A stretch of 64,000 nt of DNA, taken from NCBI RefSeq assembly GCF_006517235.1, contig NZ_CP041188.1, forward strand, positions 3,100,001 through 3,164,000, read 5' to 3'. This document shows, one piece after another, positions 40,559-50,207 of the stretch (position 1 is its first letter; each line of letters opens with the position of its first letter). Source of the DNA: Pseudarthrobacter sp. NIBRBAC000502772. Lineage in GTDB: Bacteria > Actinomycetota > Actinomycetes > Actinomycetales > Micrococcaceae. The notes under the pieces were generated by a model. The model made no database searches and was not told where the DNA came from. It saw only the letters and a program-made list of their open reading frames with translations. The translations under genes and the position numbers were made by a program.

Positions 40559-41041
40559 TCAGACTGCCTTCGTGTATTCGGGCTCATAGGAGCAGATGGC
40601 GTCGACCTTGCCGGCGGACGCTGAACTTTCATCAAAGCGGTACTCGAGCCACTCGCCCACGAGCTTCTTGGCGAGTTCCAGGCCGATGACCCGCTGGCCC
40701 AGCGTGAGGACCTGGGCGTTGTTGCTGAGGACGGAGCGCTCCACGGAATAGCCGTCGTGGGCGGTCACTGCACGGATTCCGGGTACCTTGTTGGCCGCGA
40801 TGGCTACACCCAGTCCCGTTCCGCAGATGAGGAGTGCGCGGTCTGCTTCCCCGTCCGCCACCTTGCGGGCGGCCTTGACCGCGACGTGCGGGTAGGCTGT
40901 GGCATCGTTGGCCCCAACCCCGATGTCCAGCACGGCGGCAACGCGGCTGTCTGCCGTGAGCAGCGCCTTCAGTGCTTCCTTGTACTCAACGCCGGCCTCA
41001 TCGTTGCCGATGACGATGCGCCAACCTGCGTGGGTGTTCAT
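40559..41041 (-). CDS. RpiB/LacAB-family sugar-phosphate isomerase (D-erythrulose-4-phosphate isomerase candidate)
   Basis: A 160-residue isomerase of the ribose-5-phosphate isomerase B fold. [14 protein letters not shown] is the N-terminal substrate loop, where housekeeping RpiB has [25 protein letters not shown] is the active-site Cys loop; and [16 protein letters not shown] follows. The variant N-terminal loop suggests a non-ribose substrate. RpiB homologs DerI/EryI convert D-erythrulose 4-phosphate to D-erythrose 4-phosphate in tetritol pathways, which suits the kinase and TPI-like partner encoded here. Its start overlaps the stop of the upstream kinase by 4 bases. Confidence 0.82.
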   Translation of the reverse strand: MNTHAGWRIVIGNDEAGVEYKEALKALLTADSRVAAVLDIGVGANDATAYPHVAVKAARKVADGEADRALLICGTGLGVAIAANKVPGIRAVTAHDGYSVERSVLSNNAQVLTLGQRVIGLELAKKLVGEWLEYRFDESSASAGKVDAICSYEPEYTKAV

Positions 41042-42828
41042 GTTGTTGCTCCTTTTCCGGCCGCGTAAGCCAGTTCAGAATGGACCAGCCCTGGCTCCGT
41101 GAAGTTTGGCTCCGCCAGGCCAGAGTGGATGTATGCGGCAATCCGTTCGGCGATCAGTCCAAAGGAGACCGCGCCGGGGTCGGGGTGCCCGAGGCTCTTT
41201 TCGGCCAGCGGACGGGCGCGGCCCTTGAGCGGGCGCAGTTCCGCCGTTTTGGCAGCCGCCGCCATGGCAGCGGAGGCGGCAACGGTGAGGGCCTGGGCCA
41301 GGGTGGTGCCGCCGTCGAACTCCCGGAGGAACGCCGCCCGGAAAGGCAGGAGCGCGTCCACCATGGTCTTGTCGCCCGGCTCGGCCTTGCCGAGCTCGGT
41401 AATGGCGCCCACGAATGCGGTCACGGCGGCGATCGCGTCCTCATCGGTGTAGGTTTCCCGGTTGCCCAGGGCAAATCCGGACGCGATGACCGCAGATCCC
41501 CACAGTGCGCCGGAGGTTCCGCCGGCGCGTTCGCTCCAGGCTTCGCCGGCGGCTTCAAGCACCCGCCCCACCGACGCGCCGGACGCTGCGGCCTGTGCCG
41601 CGGCGCCGGCTGCTGCCTCCACGCCGCGGCGCATGCCGATGCCGTGGTCGCCGTCGCCGGCTATGGCGTCCAGGTTGCCCAGTTCCTCTTCGTGTTCGAC
41701 GACGACGTCCCGCACCTGGGCGAGCACGGCGGCTGCCAGCCGGCCCAGGTCCGCTGCTGCCGCCGTCGTTTCTTCCACTTCGCCGGCCACGGCGTCTTCC
41801 GGTCCGGCCAGCTGGCGGCGGGCACGCGGAGCCAGGTTGCCCTTGCGGTAGGCCGGTGAGTCTGCTGGCGCGGCCCAGTAGCGTTCGAGTTCCTCATCCA
41901 GCCAGAGCAGCGTGAGGGATAGCCCTGACATGTCCAGGCTCGTGACCAACTCGCCGCATTCCGGTTCCACCACGGTCAGTCCGGCGTTGACGAGGAGTCT
42001 CTCGATCTTGCCGAACAGGAGGAAAAGTTCGTCGTACTTGACGGTACCGAGGCCGTTGACGATGGCCACCACGCGGCTTCCGCGGTGATCCGGGGTGTCC
42101 GCGAGGAGGCGCGAGACCAGCAGTTCAGCGAGTTCGGACGCCGTGGGCATGGGATGTTCCGAGATGCCCGGTTCCCCGTGGATGCCCAGGCCCAGGGACA
42201 TCTGGCCTGTGGGCACGTGGAAGAGCGGTTCGCCGGCGCCGGGCAGGGTGCAACCGTCGAAGGCCACGCCCAGGGAACGCGTACGGTCATTAGCCTTGAT
42301 GGCAAGCCGTTCCACGTCGTCCAGGCTCAGGCCCGCTTCGGCGGCGGCGCCGGCAATCTTGAACACCGTGAGGTCGCCGGCGATGCCGCGGCGCTTTCCG
42401 ATCTGGTCCAGTGGTGCACTGGCGATGTCGTCCGTGACGGTGACCGTGCGGGTCTCGATGCCTTCGGCGTTCAGGCGCAGCTGCGCCTGGCCGAAGTGCA
42501 GGACGTCGCCCGCGTAGTTGCCGTAGCTCAGCAGCACTCCCCCGCCGGCATTTGCCTCTTTGGCCACGCGGTAAATCTGCCCGGCGGCCGGTGAAGCGAA
42601 CATGTTGCCGCAGGCGGAGGCTGCTGCCAGCCCCGGCCCAACCAGACCGGCGAAGGCCGGGTAGTGGCCGGAGCCGCCGCCGACGACGAGTGCGACCTGG
42701 CCGGCGGGCATGTCAGTCGAGCGGACCACACCGCCGTCCACGCGGGCAACGTATGCGCGGTTGGCAGCGACGAAGCCGTCCAGCGCCTCATCCGCGAAAT
42801 CAGCAGGATTGTCAAAGATCTGCGTCAT
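41038..42828 (-). CDS. Dihydroxyacetone-kinase family protein, DhaK-DhaL fusion (erythrulose kinase candidate)
   Basis: A 596-residue ATP-dependent ketose kinase. The N-terminal DhaK domain (about 1-330) has [26 protein letters not shown] and [10 protein letters not shown], whose His forms the covalent hemiaminal with the substrate ketone. The C-terminal DhaL domain (about 370-570) has [13 protein letters not shown], the Mg-ATP binding aspartates. DhaK and DhaL are separated by a linker rich in Ala/Glu. Fusions of this type include L- and D-erythrulose kinases (LerK, DerK), and the neighbouring isomerases make that assignment more likely than glycerone kinase. It is separated by 8 bases from the upstream TIM-barrel gene. 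Confidence 0.88.
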   Translation of the reverse strand: MTQIFDNPADFADEALDGFVAANRAYVARVDGGVVRSTDMPAGQVALVVGGGSGHYPAFAGLVGPGLAAASACGNMFASPAAGQIYRVAKEANAGGGVLLSYGNYAGDVLHFGQAQLRLNAEGIETRTVTVTDDIASAPLDQIGKRRGIAGDLTVFKIAGAAAEAGLSLDDVERLAIKANDRTRSLGVAFDGCTLPGAGEPLFHVPTGQMSLGLGIHGEPGISEHPMPTASELAELLVSRLLADTPDHRGSRVVAIVNGLGTVKYDELFLLFGKIERLLVNAGLTVVEPECGELVTSLDMSGLSLTLLWLDEELERYWAAPADSPAYRKGNLAPRARRQLAGPEDAVAGEVEETTAAAADLGRLAAAVLAQVRDVVVEHEEELGNLDAIAGDGDHGIGMRRGVEAAAGAAAQAAASGASVGRVLEAAGEAWSERAGGTSGALWGSAVIASGFALGNRETYTDEDAIAAVTAFVGAITELGKAEPGDKTMVDALLPFRAAFLREFDGGTTLAQALTVAASAAMAAAAKTAELRPLKGRARPLAEKSLGHPDPGAVSFGLIAERIAAYIHSGLAEPNFTEPGLVHSELAYAAGKGATT

Positions 42829-42836
42829 GGCTTTAC

Positions 42837-43838
42837 CTAGACTCCTGCCAGTTCCGCGGCGGGCTGCTGCCGCCCCTGGGACACCTGGCTCTGGCCCAGG
42901 GCGTAGCCGTCCCGTTTCGGCAGGACATGGCGGCGGAGGTACTCCTGGTTGCGTGCCGTCACGCTCAGGCCGTCCCCGCCGTAGTGCTCGGCGCAGATGA
43001 TGCCCTGGTAGCCGGAGGCGAGTGCAACCTTGAAGGCTTCGCGGTAGTTGATGAGGCCGCTCTCCATCGGGGCGGGCATGGTGATGTAGCTGTCCCGCGC
43101 CACGTCCTCGTCCCGGATGTAGTTCTTCATGTGCCAGTAGTTCGAATACGGCATGGTCTTGGCTACCATTTCGCGCCAGTCCTCGATGGGCCGGTGCAGC
43201 CGGATCAGGTTGCCGAGGTCCGGGTTGAGCCCAACATTGGCCAGGCCGATGTCCTGGACGAGCTGTACCGAGGAGTCCGCCGTGCCGAGGTAGGTGTCCT
43301 CGTACATCTCCAGGGAGAGCAGGACGCCGGCGTCTGCTGCGTGCTGGCCCAGCTCACGGATGCGGGAGACTGCCTTGCCCCACACTTCCCTGTCCCCCAC
43401 CGGGTCCTTGTAGCCCTCAACGGTCCAGAACCATAGCTGCTTCTGCTGCTCCGGGGTAATGGCCTGGTGCAGTCCGAAGGAGACTACTTCGCAGCCGAGC
43501 TCGGCGGCTGCGTCGATGGTCCGGTGGCTGTAGGCGAGGTTGTCGGCCCAGTCCGTCTGATGGATCACGCTGCGGCGGATGGCGGAAATGACCGGGATCC
43601 CGATGCCCACAGTCTCTGCAGTCTGTTTGAACTCGGCGAGCCGCTCTTTGCTCAGATCGCCGGGACGGACCCAGCTGTCGGTCAGGTCAGCGTTGGCGAA
43701 GCCGGCTTCCTTGACCTCGGTCAGGACTTCCGCCCAACTGGACGCGTCGGCGTCGTTGATATGCGTGCCCTGTGCATCAGTTCCCGGAAACTGCAGCAGC
43801 GCTGCGGTGATGGGCCAGTTCTCAGCTGTGTAAGCCAC
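42837..43838 (-). CDS. Xylose-isomerase-like TIM-barrel protein (sugar-acid decarboxylase or epimerase candidate)
   Basis: A 333-residue protein of the AP-endonuclease-2/xylose-isomerase TIM-barrel superfamily. Putative metal ligands are the Glu of LLSLEMYEDT, Asp in NVGLNPDLGN, His in YWHMKNYI and Glu in GIICAEHYGGDG. The first structural gene after the regulated promoter, it is followed by the kinase gene 8 bases later. The superfamily includes epimerases, hydroxypyruvate isomerase and 3-oxo-isoapionate decarboxylase (OiaC), which releases L-erythrulose. With a 3-dehydrogenase and an erythrulose-type kinase in the same operon, a decarboxylase giving L-erythrulose is attractive, but this is inference; a tetrulose or pentulose epimerase is the alternative. 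Confidence 0.78.
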   Translation of the reverse strand: MAYTAENWPITAALLQFPGTDAQGTHINDADASSWAEVLTEVKEAGFANADLTDSWVRPGDLSKERLAEFKQTAETVGIGIPVISAIRRSVIHQTDWADNLAYSHRTIDAAAELGCEVVSFGLHQAITPEQQKQLWFWTVEGYKDPVGDREVWGKAVSRIRELGQHAADAGVLLSLEMYEDTYLGTADSSVQLVQDIGLANVGLNPDLGNLIRLHRPIEDWREMVAKTMPYSNYWHMKNYIRDEDVARDSYITMPAPMESGLINYREAFKVALASGYQGIICAEHYGGDGLSVTARNQEYLRRHVLPKRDGYALGQSQVSQGRQQPAAELAGV

Positions 43839-43864
43839 GGTGCTTTACTCCTTCGTAATCCTCT

Positions 43865-43878
43865 TTCCTATAGGATCT
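43865..43878. promoter_or_regulatory. Operator copy 1 (TTCCTATAGGATCT) at the catabolic operon promoter
   Basis: The 14-base element has the perfect 10-bp palindrome TCCTATAGGA (43866-43875) at its core. It overlaps the -10 region (GATCCT on the minus strand, 43872-43877) of a promoter whose -35, TTGACA, is at 43895-43900 with 17-base spacing. The same 14 bases recur in mirror orientation at 44675-44688. It is the probable binding site of the adjacent GntR regulator. Confidence 0.7.
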
Positions 43879-43900
43879 ACTATCAAAAAAGAGTTGTCAA
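43872..43900 (-). promoter_or_regulatory. Promoter of the catabolic operon
   Basis: Perfect -35 TTGACA (43895-43900), 17-base spacer including a T-run, and -10 GATCCT (43872-43877) on the minus strand. The -10 overlaps operator copy 1, so bound regulator would block RNA polymerase. Confidence 0.6.
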
Positions 43901-43934
43901 GATCACATCCCTGAGAGGCGCTGCCCGTCCCGGT

Positions 43935-44669
43935 TCAGCTTTCCGGGGCGTCGGCAATGGCCCGGGAACGGACCTTGCGGATGTGGTCCGCCATCGCTGC
44001 GGCTGCTTTGTCGGGATCGCCGGTGGTAACGGCGGCCAGAACTGCCTCGTGTTCCGCGATGGCGTGCTCGGCATCCGTAATGCCCACGCCGCCGAAGAGC
44101 CGGAACCGTTGGACCTGTCCTCCGAGGGCTGAGTAGGCGGCCTCCATAAACTGGTTTCCGGTTTGCCGCGCAATCAGCTGGTGGAACCTCTCGTCCGCTT
44201 CGAGGTAGTCCTTGAACTCGGCAAACGAAGGTCCCCGGGGTGCGGATTTCAGGTCCTCAACGGCCTTCCCGAGCTCGGCCAGGCCATGCTGGTTGATGCG
44301 TTCACAGGCCAGCCGGGCGTTGACGGGCTCGATTGCCAACCGCGCCTCCATCAGCTCCGCAAAATCCTCCTGCGTAAAAACGGGAGCCACGCGGTAGCCT
44401 TTCAGCGCCACCCGCCGGACCATTCCGGTGTGCTCAAGCCGAGCAAGGGCCTCGCGGACCGGAGTGGGAGAAACGTCCAGTTCGCGGGCCGTCCCGTCAA
44501 TGCTGACCACGGCGCCGGGCGCCAGCCGGCCATCCATAAGGGAGGCCAGGAGCTCCGCGTAAACATGGTCCGCCAGCACCTCGCGGCTGACCGCGCGGCC
44601 GGCCCTGCGGGGGCCGGTCTGGTCATCTGTGCTGCTGCCGGCGCGGGGGCCTGTGGACGCGTTTTGCAT
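43935..44669 (-). CDS. GntR-family (FadR/FCD subfamily) transcriptional regulator
   Basis: A 244-residue repressor-type protein. The N-terminal winged helix (residues about 30-95) contains the recognition region SPTPVREALARLEHTGMV; the C-terminal all-helical FCD effector domain contains DERFHQLIARQTGNQF and EHEAVLAAV, which carry the Asp/His residues that commonly bind metal and a carboxylated effector. FCD regulators often respond to sugar acids or keto-acids. It lies directly upstream of the catabolic operon on the same strand. TAGGAT stands 6 bases before the ATG, so the transcript is probably leaderless, and that -10 lies inside operator copy 2, which predicts autoregulation. Confidence 0.9.
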   Translation of the reverse strand: MQNASTGPRAGSSTDDQTGPRRAGRAVSREVLADHVYAELLASLMDGRLAPGAVVSIDGTARELDVSPTPVREALARLEHTGMVRRVALKGYRVAPVFTQEDFAELMEARLAIEPVNARLACERINQHGLAELGKAVEDLKSAPRGPSFAEFKDYLEADERFHQLIARQTGNQFMEAAYSALGGQVQRFRLFGGVGITDAEHAIAEHEAVLAAVTTGDPDKAAAAMADHIRKVRSRAIADAPES

Positions 44670-44674
44670 AGTCA

Positions 44675-44688
44675 GATCCTATAGGAAG
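44675..44688. promoter_or_regulatory. Operator copy 2 at the gntR promoter
   Basis: On the minus strand this reads TTCCTATAGGATCT, identical to the plus-strand sequence at 43865-43878, so the two copies point in opposite directions. The palindrome TCCTATAGGA is at 44677-44686. It contains TAGGAT, a -10 element 6 bases before the gntR ATG. Confidence 0.7.
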
Positions 44689-44717
44689 CGCCGGTCAGCG
44701 ATCGTTTCCGGGGACGC

Positions 44718-44754
44718 AAAGAGCCCCGGCCAGGTGGACCTGGCGGGGCTCTTT
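44718..44754 (-). terminator. Terminator downstream of nusB
   Basis: Long hairpin: AAAGAGCCCCG pairs with CGGGGCTCTTT and is extended by CCAGG/CCTGG with one bulged G. T-runs on the flanks allow function on both strands. It lies about 40 bases after the nusB stop and separates nusB from the gntR promoter. Confidence 0.8.
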
Positions 44755-44794
44755 ATGGCGCCGTTCGCGGGCTCTTGGCCCGCGGCACAGCAGC

Positions 44795-45205
44795 TCAGGC
44801 CAAGAGGGAGGGCTTCAGCTGCTGCAGACGGCCGAGGAGGCCGTTAATGAACGACGGCGATTCATCCGTTGAGAGCGTCTTGGACAGTGCCACTGCCTCA
44901 CTGACCGCGACACCGTCGGGAACGTCGTCGTTGTACAGCAGTTCCCAGGTGCCGATCCGCAGGATGATGCGGTCCACCGAAGGCATACGTTCCAGGGTCC
45001 AGCCCTGGGAATAGGTCTCGAGAAATTCGTCGATGGCGGTCTGCTGTGAGACGACGCCTTCCACGATTTCCAAGGTGTACGGGTTCACGATCTGGTCGGT
45101 CAGTTCGCGCCGGGACCTGAGTACATCGAAGGCGGAAACCGAGCGCTGCTCGGCCTCGAAGAGGACATCCAGTGCCCTGTTACGGGCCTTACCGCGTGCG
45201 CTCAC
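44795..45205 (-). CDS. nusB: Transcription antitermination factor NusB
   Basis: A 136-residue RNA-binding protein that acts with NusE (S10) at boxA of rRNA operons. It is a typical all-helical NusB: ARNRALDVLFEAEQRS at the N-terminus, VVSQQTAIDEFLETYSQGW in the middle, and RIGTWELLYNDDVPDGVAVSEAVALSK in the C-terminal half. The start is GTG, overlapping the efp stop by one base. In many actinobacteria pyrR follows; here a terminator and a foreign-looking catabolic cluster intervene. Confidence 0.95.
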   Translation of the reverse strand: MSARGKARNRALDVLFEAEQRSVSAFDVLRSRRELTDQIVNPYTLEIVEGVVSQQTAIDEFLETYSQGWTLERMPSVDRIILRIGTWELLYNDDVPDGVAVSEAVALSKTLSTDESPSFINGLLGRLQQLKPSLLA

Positions 45206-45768
45206 TACTCGCTGACCCGGCCAAGGTAGCTGCCGTCGCGGGTGTCGACCTTGACCTTGGTGTTGTTCTCGACGAACAACGGAACCTGGATCTCGTAGCC
45301 GGTTTCCAGCGTTGCGGGCTTGGTGCCGGCCGAGGAGCGGTCGCCCTGCAGGCCCGGCTCGGTGTAGGTGATCTCAAGGACAACGCTGGGCGGAAGTTCG
45401 ATGTACAGCGGGTTGCCTTCGTGGATGGCGATGTTCACCATCTGGTTCTCCAGCATGAAGTTGGTGGCGTCACCAACAGTGGCGCCGGAGACAGTGAGCT
45501 GGTCGAAGTCCGAGGTGTCCATAAACACGAAGTCGGCGCCGTCCTGGTACAGGTACTGGTAGTCCCGGCGGTCAACCGTGGCCGTCTCGATCTTAAGGCC
45601 GGCGTTGAACGTCTTGTCTACAACTTTGCCGGACATCACGTTCCGCATCTTGGTCCGCACAAACGCGCCACCTTTGCCGGGCTTGACGTGCTGGAATTCA
45701 ATGATGTTCCAGAGCTGGCCCTCAAGCTTCAGGACCGTTCCGTTCTTGATGTCGTTAGTGGTTGCCAC
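45205..45768 (-). CDS. efp: Translation elongation factor P
   Basis: Relieves ribosome stalling at polyproline. The 187 residues have the three-domain beta-barrel layout: [13 protein letters not shown] at the start, the domain I loop [19 protein letters not shown] with a Lys at the tip, and the C-terminal [16 protein letters not shown] and [20 protein letters not shown] signature. No EF-P lysylation or rhamnosylation gene is seen nearby. It starts with GTG. A good -10, TAGAAT, lies about 110 bases upstream. Confidence 0.97.
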   Translation of the reverse strand: MATTNDIKNGTVLKLEGQLWNIIEFQHVKPGKGGAFVRTKMRNVMSGKVVDKTFNAGLKIETATVDRRDYQYLYQDGADFVFMDTSDFDQLTVSGATVGDATNFMLENQMVNIAIHEGNPLYIELPPSVVLEITYTEPGLQGDRSSAGTKPATLETGYEIQVPLFVENNTKVKVDTRDGSYLGRVSE

Positions 45769-45873
45769 TGGTATCCTCTGGTTTCTATCTGTCTGGTCAG
45801 TTGTCAGACGTTCTATGCCGGCCAGGCAAGCCGAACGGCCCGCCAGCGCGTGTTTATCAAAAATCCAAGAACC

Positions 45874-45879
45874 ATTCTA
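45874..45879 (-). promoter_or_regulatory. Putative -10 element of efp
   Basis: TAGAAT on the minus strand fits TANNNT well and lies in the 177-base gap between the TPR gene and efp. The -35 is unclear. It would give a leader of about 100 bases. Confidence 0.4.
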
Positions 45880-45945
45880 CCGGTAAAACCCGGGCGGACT
45901 GCGTCCGGGCCTTCCGGCCGCCAACCCCGGAACGTAACAGGCCTG

Positions 45946-46463
45946 TCAGCAGGCAAGATCCAGGACGTCGCGGGCCCGCTGAAGCGCCACGGTGGACGAG
46001 TAGATCTGTGCGGCATCAGCCGATTGCGCAACCCGCAGGTCCAAGGCACGGGCAAAGGCTTCCACCGCGGCGGACGTATGTCCGGCGGCGTACTGGGCCT
46101 TGCCCAGGTATTGCAGGACCAGGGCTTCACGGTCGGTCCCCTGGAACTCCGCGAGCAACTGCCTGAACAAATCAAGGGCGCGGTCGGTGCGGTGTGAGAC
46201 ACGCAGCACCTCGGCCTCGAACGTGCGAAGCCGGAAGGACTCAGGGTCCTTGAAGCGGGCCTCCGCGAGGAGTTCGGCCGCCTCCGCAGCGTGCCCTTCC
46301 ACGATCAGGACGAAGATCTGGTCTGACGGGTCCGTGGACGCCGCCAGGGCCGCGCGGCAAGCGTCCTCGTTGACGATCTCCGGCAGCAGGGAGACCGGGT
46401 TGATCCGGATTCCGGGGAAGCCAGCCTCGGGCCAGTCGCTGGTGCCTGCCACGTCGCCCTGCA

Positions 46464-46464
<1 letters not shown>
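45946..46464 (-). CDS. TPR-like protein of unknown function
   Basis: A 172-residue soluble protein with no signal or membrane helix. The central and C-terminal parts are helical pairs typical of tetratricopeptide repeats: DQIFVLIVEGHAAEAAELLAEA, then TFEAEVLRVSHRTDRALDLF, then ALVLQYLGKAQYAAGHTSAAVEAFARAL. It lies between aroB and efp and overlaps the aroB stop by one base, in the position where some actinobacteria carry aroQ. The conserved link with aroB suggests co-expression, but I cannot give a function. Confidence 0.72.
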
Positions 46465-48120
<1,656 letters not shown>

Positions 48121-48121
<1 letters not shown>

Positions 48122-49320
48122 TAGTGGCCGATCGAGTCCAGGGATGCCGGAATGTTGTCCAGGTAACCCTTGATATTGCGGGCGGTCTCCGCCACGGAGT
48201 CACCGCCGAACTTTTCGGTGACGGCTTCCGCCAGAACCAGCGCGACCATCGCCTCGGCCACCACGCCGGCAGCCGGCACGGCACAGACGTCGGAGCGCTG
48301 GTGGTGCGCCTTGGCAGGCTCCCCCGTGCTCACGTCAACCGTGCGAAGGGCGCGGGGCACCGTGGCGATGGGCTTCATGGCCGCCCGCACGCGCAGGACG
48401 TCGCCGATGCTCATGCCGCCTTCAATGCCGCCGGCCCGGTTGCTGGTCCGGATGATCTTGCCGTCCGCGTCCTTGACGATTTCGTCGTGGGCAGCGGAGC
48501 CGCGGCGCGCAGCCGTCAGGAAACCGTCGCCGACCTCCACGCCCTTGATGGCCTGGATGCCCATCAGGGCGGCGGCGAGGCGCGAATCAAGCCTGCGGTC
48601 CCAGTGGACATAGCTGCCCAGTCCCGGCGGCAGTCCGTACGCGAGAACCTCCACCACACCGCCCAGGGTTTCGCCTTCCTTGTGGGCGGCGTCAACCTCG
48701 GCCACCATGGCGTCGGAGGTCTCGCGGTCAAAACAGCGCAAAGGATCGGCGTCGAGCGCAATCACGTTGGCCGGAACGGGCAACGGACGGCCCTCGGGCA
48801 CGGTCACACTGGCGATGGAGACGGTGTGGCTGACCAGTTCGATACCGAGCGCCTTGAGGAACTGGGACGCCACGGTGCCTATGGCAACCCGCGTGGCGGT
48901 CTCCCGGGCGCTGGCGCGTTCCAGGACAGGGCGGGCCTCGGTGAACCCGTATTTCTGCATCCCGGTGAAGTCTGCGTGGCCCGGACGGGGCCGGGTCAGG
49001 GGTGCGTTGCGGGCCTGGTCGGCCAGGATTTCCGGATCCACCGGATCGGCAGCCATGATCTGCTCCCACTTGGGCCATTCGGTGTTGGCGACCTGGACGG
49101 CCACCGGACCGCCCTGGGTCAGGCCGTGGCGGACGCCGCCGAGAATGGTCACGACGTCCTGCTCGAACTTCATCCGGGCGCCCCGGCCGTAGCCAAGGCG
49201 GCGGCGTGCCAATGAATCGGCGATCTGCCCGCTGGTGAGTTCAACACCGGCGGGGACGCCTTCAATAATTCCCATTAGGGCCGGACCATGGGATTCACCG
49301 GCAGTCAACCAACGCAACAT
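48121..49320 (-). CDS. aroC: Chorismate synthase
   Basis: FMN-dependent enzyme that converts EPSP to chorismate, the branch point to aromatic amino acids. The protein of 399 residues starts [30 protein letters not shown] and [15 protein letters not shown] follow, and [11 protein letters not shown] is near the C-terminal third. I take the ATG at 49318-49320, which gives the conserved [12 protein letters not shown] start, over a frame 21 codons longer. Confidence 0.97.
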
Positions 49321-49346
49321 AATTTCCATCCTGCCACGTATGGCGG

Positions 49347-50207
49347 TCAGAACGCCCGTCGGGGAAGGCCGACTGAGTCGCACATCACATCTATGACAGA
49401 CGCATTAACGTCCTCACCGCGGCCAGTGAACAGGCGTACCTGTTCCACCGCCTGGTACAACAACATTTCGAGCCCGGGCACCACCGCACCGCCGCCGGAC
49501 TGCCACGCCGACGCAATCTGGCTGGGCCACGGATCATAGGCCACGTCCAGGAGGACACCGGGTGTTCCGGTTCCCAACGCGGCGATCTCCGCCGCCAGCC
49601 CGTCCGCTGCGCGCGGCGGGAGCGTGGAAATTACGACGTCGGCACTTGCGGTCGGAACGGCGGCTTCGGTCAGCGGCCGGACGGCTATGGAAAGGCCTAC
49701 TCCGGCCGCGGCGGCGCGTGCTTCGTCGGCCCGGGAGATATCCCGGACAAACACCTGGGCGTGCTGCGTGCCCAGATCCTTCAGCGCGGCCACAGCGGCC
49801 GCGGCTGTACCGCCGCCGCCCAGCACCACCGCGGCGGGGCTGGCCGCCACTCCGGCGTTAAGGACAGCGTTGACGATGCCGGCGACGTCGGTGTTGTAGC
49901 CGATGCGCCTGACGGAGCCCAGGTCTTCCTCGAAGGCGACCGTGTTGACCACACCCAGCGTCCGTGCCACGCCTCGGACTTCGTCCACCTCGGCAAACAT
50001 GCCTGATTTCAGGGGCATGGTGACTGAGAGTCCACACCAGCCCTGCTGCGTCCTGACCTGTTCCATAAAGGCGGGCAGAGCCTGCTCGGTCAGGTCCAGG
50101 GCCGTGTAGGCGATGTCCATCCCGAGTTTGCCGTAGGCCGCCAGGTGCAGGGCCGGGGACTTGGAGTGGCTGATCGGATGGCCCAGGACGGCGGCCCGGA
50201 GACTCAT
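49347..50207 (-). CDS. aroE: Shikimate dehydrogenase
   Basis: NADPH-dependent reduction of 3-dehydroshikimate. The 286-residue protein starts [21 protein letters not shown] (shikimate-binding Ser pair); the catalytic Lys is in [11 protein letters not shown], with Asn/Asp in NTVAF and GYNTDVAG, and the dinucleotide motif is [12 protein letters not shown]. The ATG at 50205-50207 overlaps the mltG stop (ATGA), so I prefer it to the frame extending 9 codons upstream. Confidence 0.94.
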   Translation of the reverse strand: MSLRAAVLGHPISHSKSPALHLAAYGKLGMDIAYTALDLTEQALPAFMEQVRTQQGWCGLSVTMPLKSGMFAEVDEVRGVARTLGVVNTVAFEEDLGSVRRIGYNTDVAGIVNAVLNAGVAASPAAVVLGGGGTAAAAVAALKDLGTQHAQVFVRDISRADEARAAAAGVGLSIAVRPLTEAAVPTASADVVISTLPPRAADGLAAEIAALGTGTPGVLLDVAYDPWPSQIASAWQSGGGAVVPGLEMLLYQAVEQVRLFTGRGEDVNASVIDVMCDSVGLPRRAF

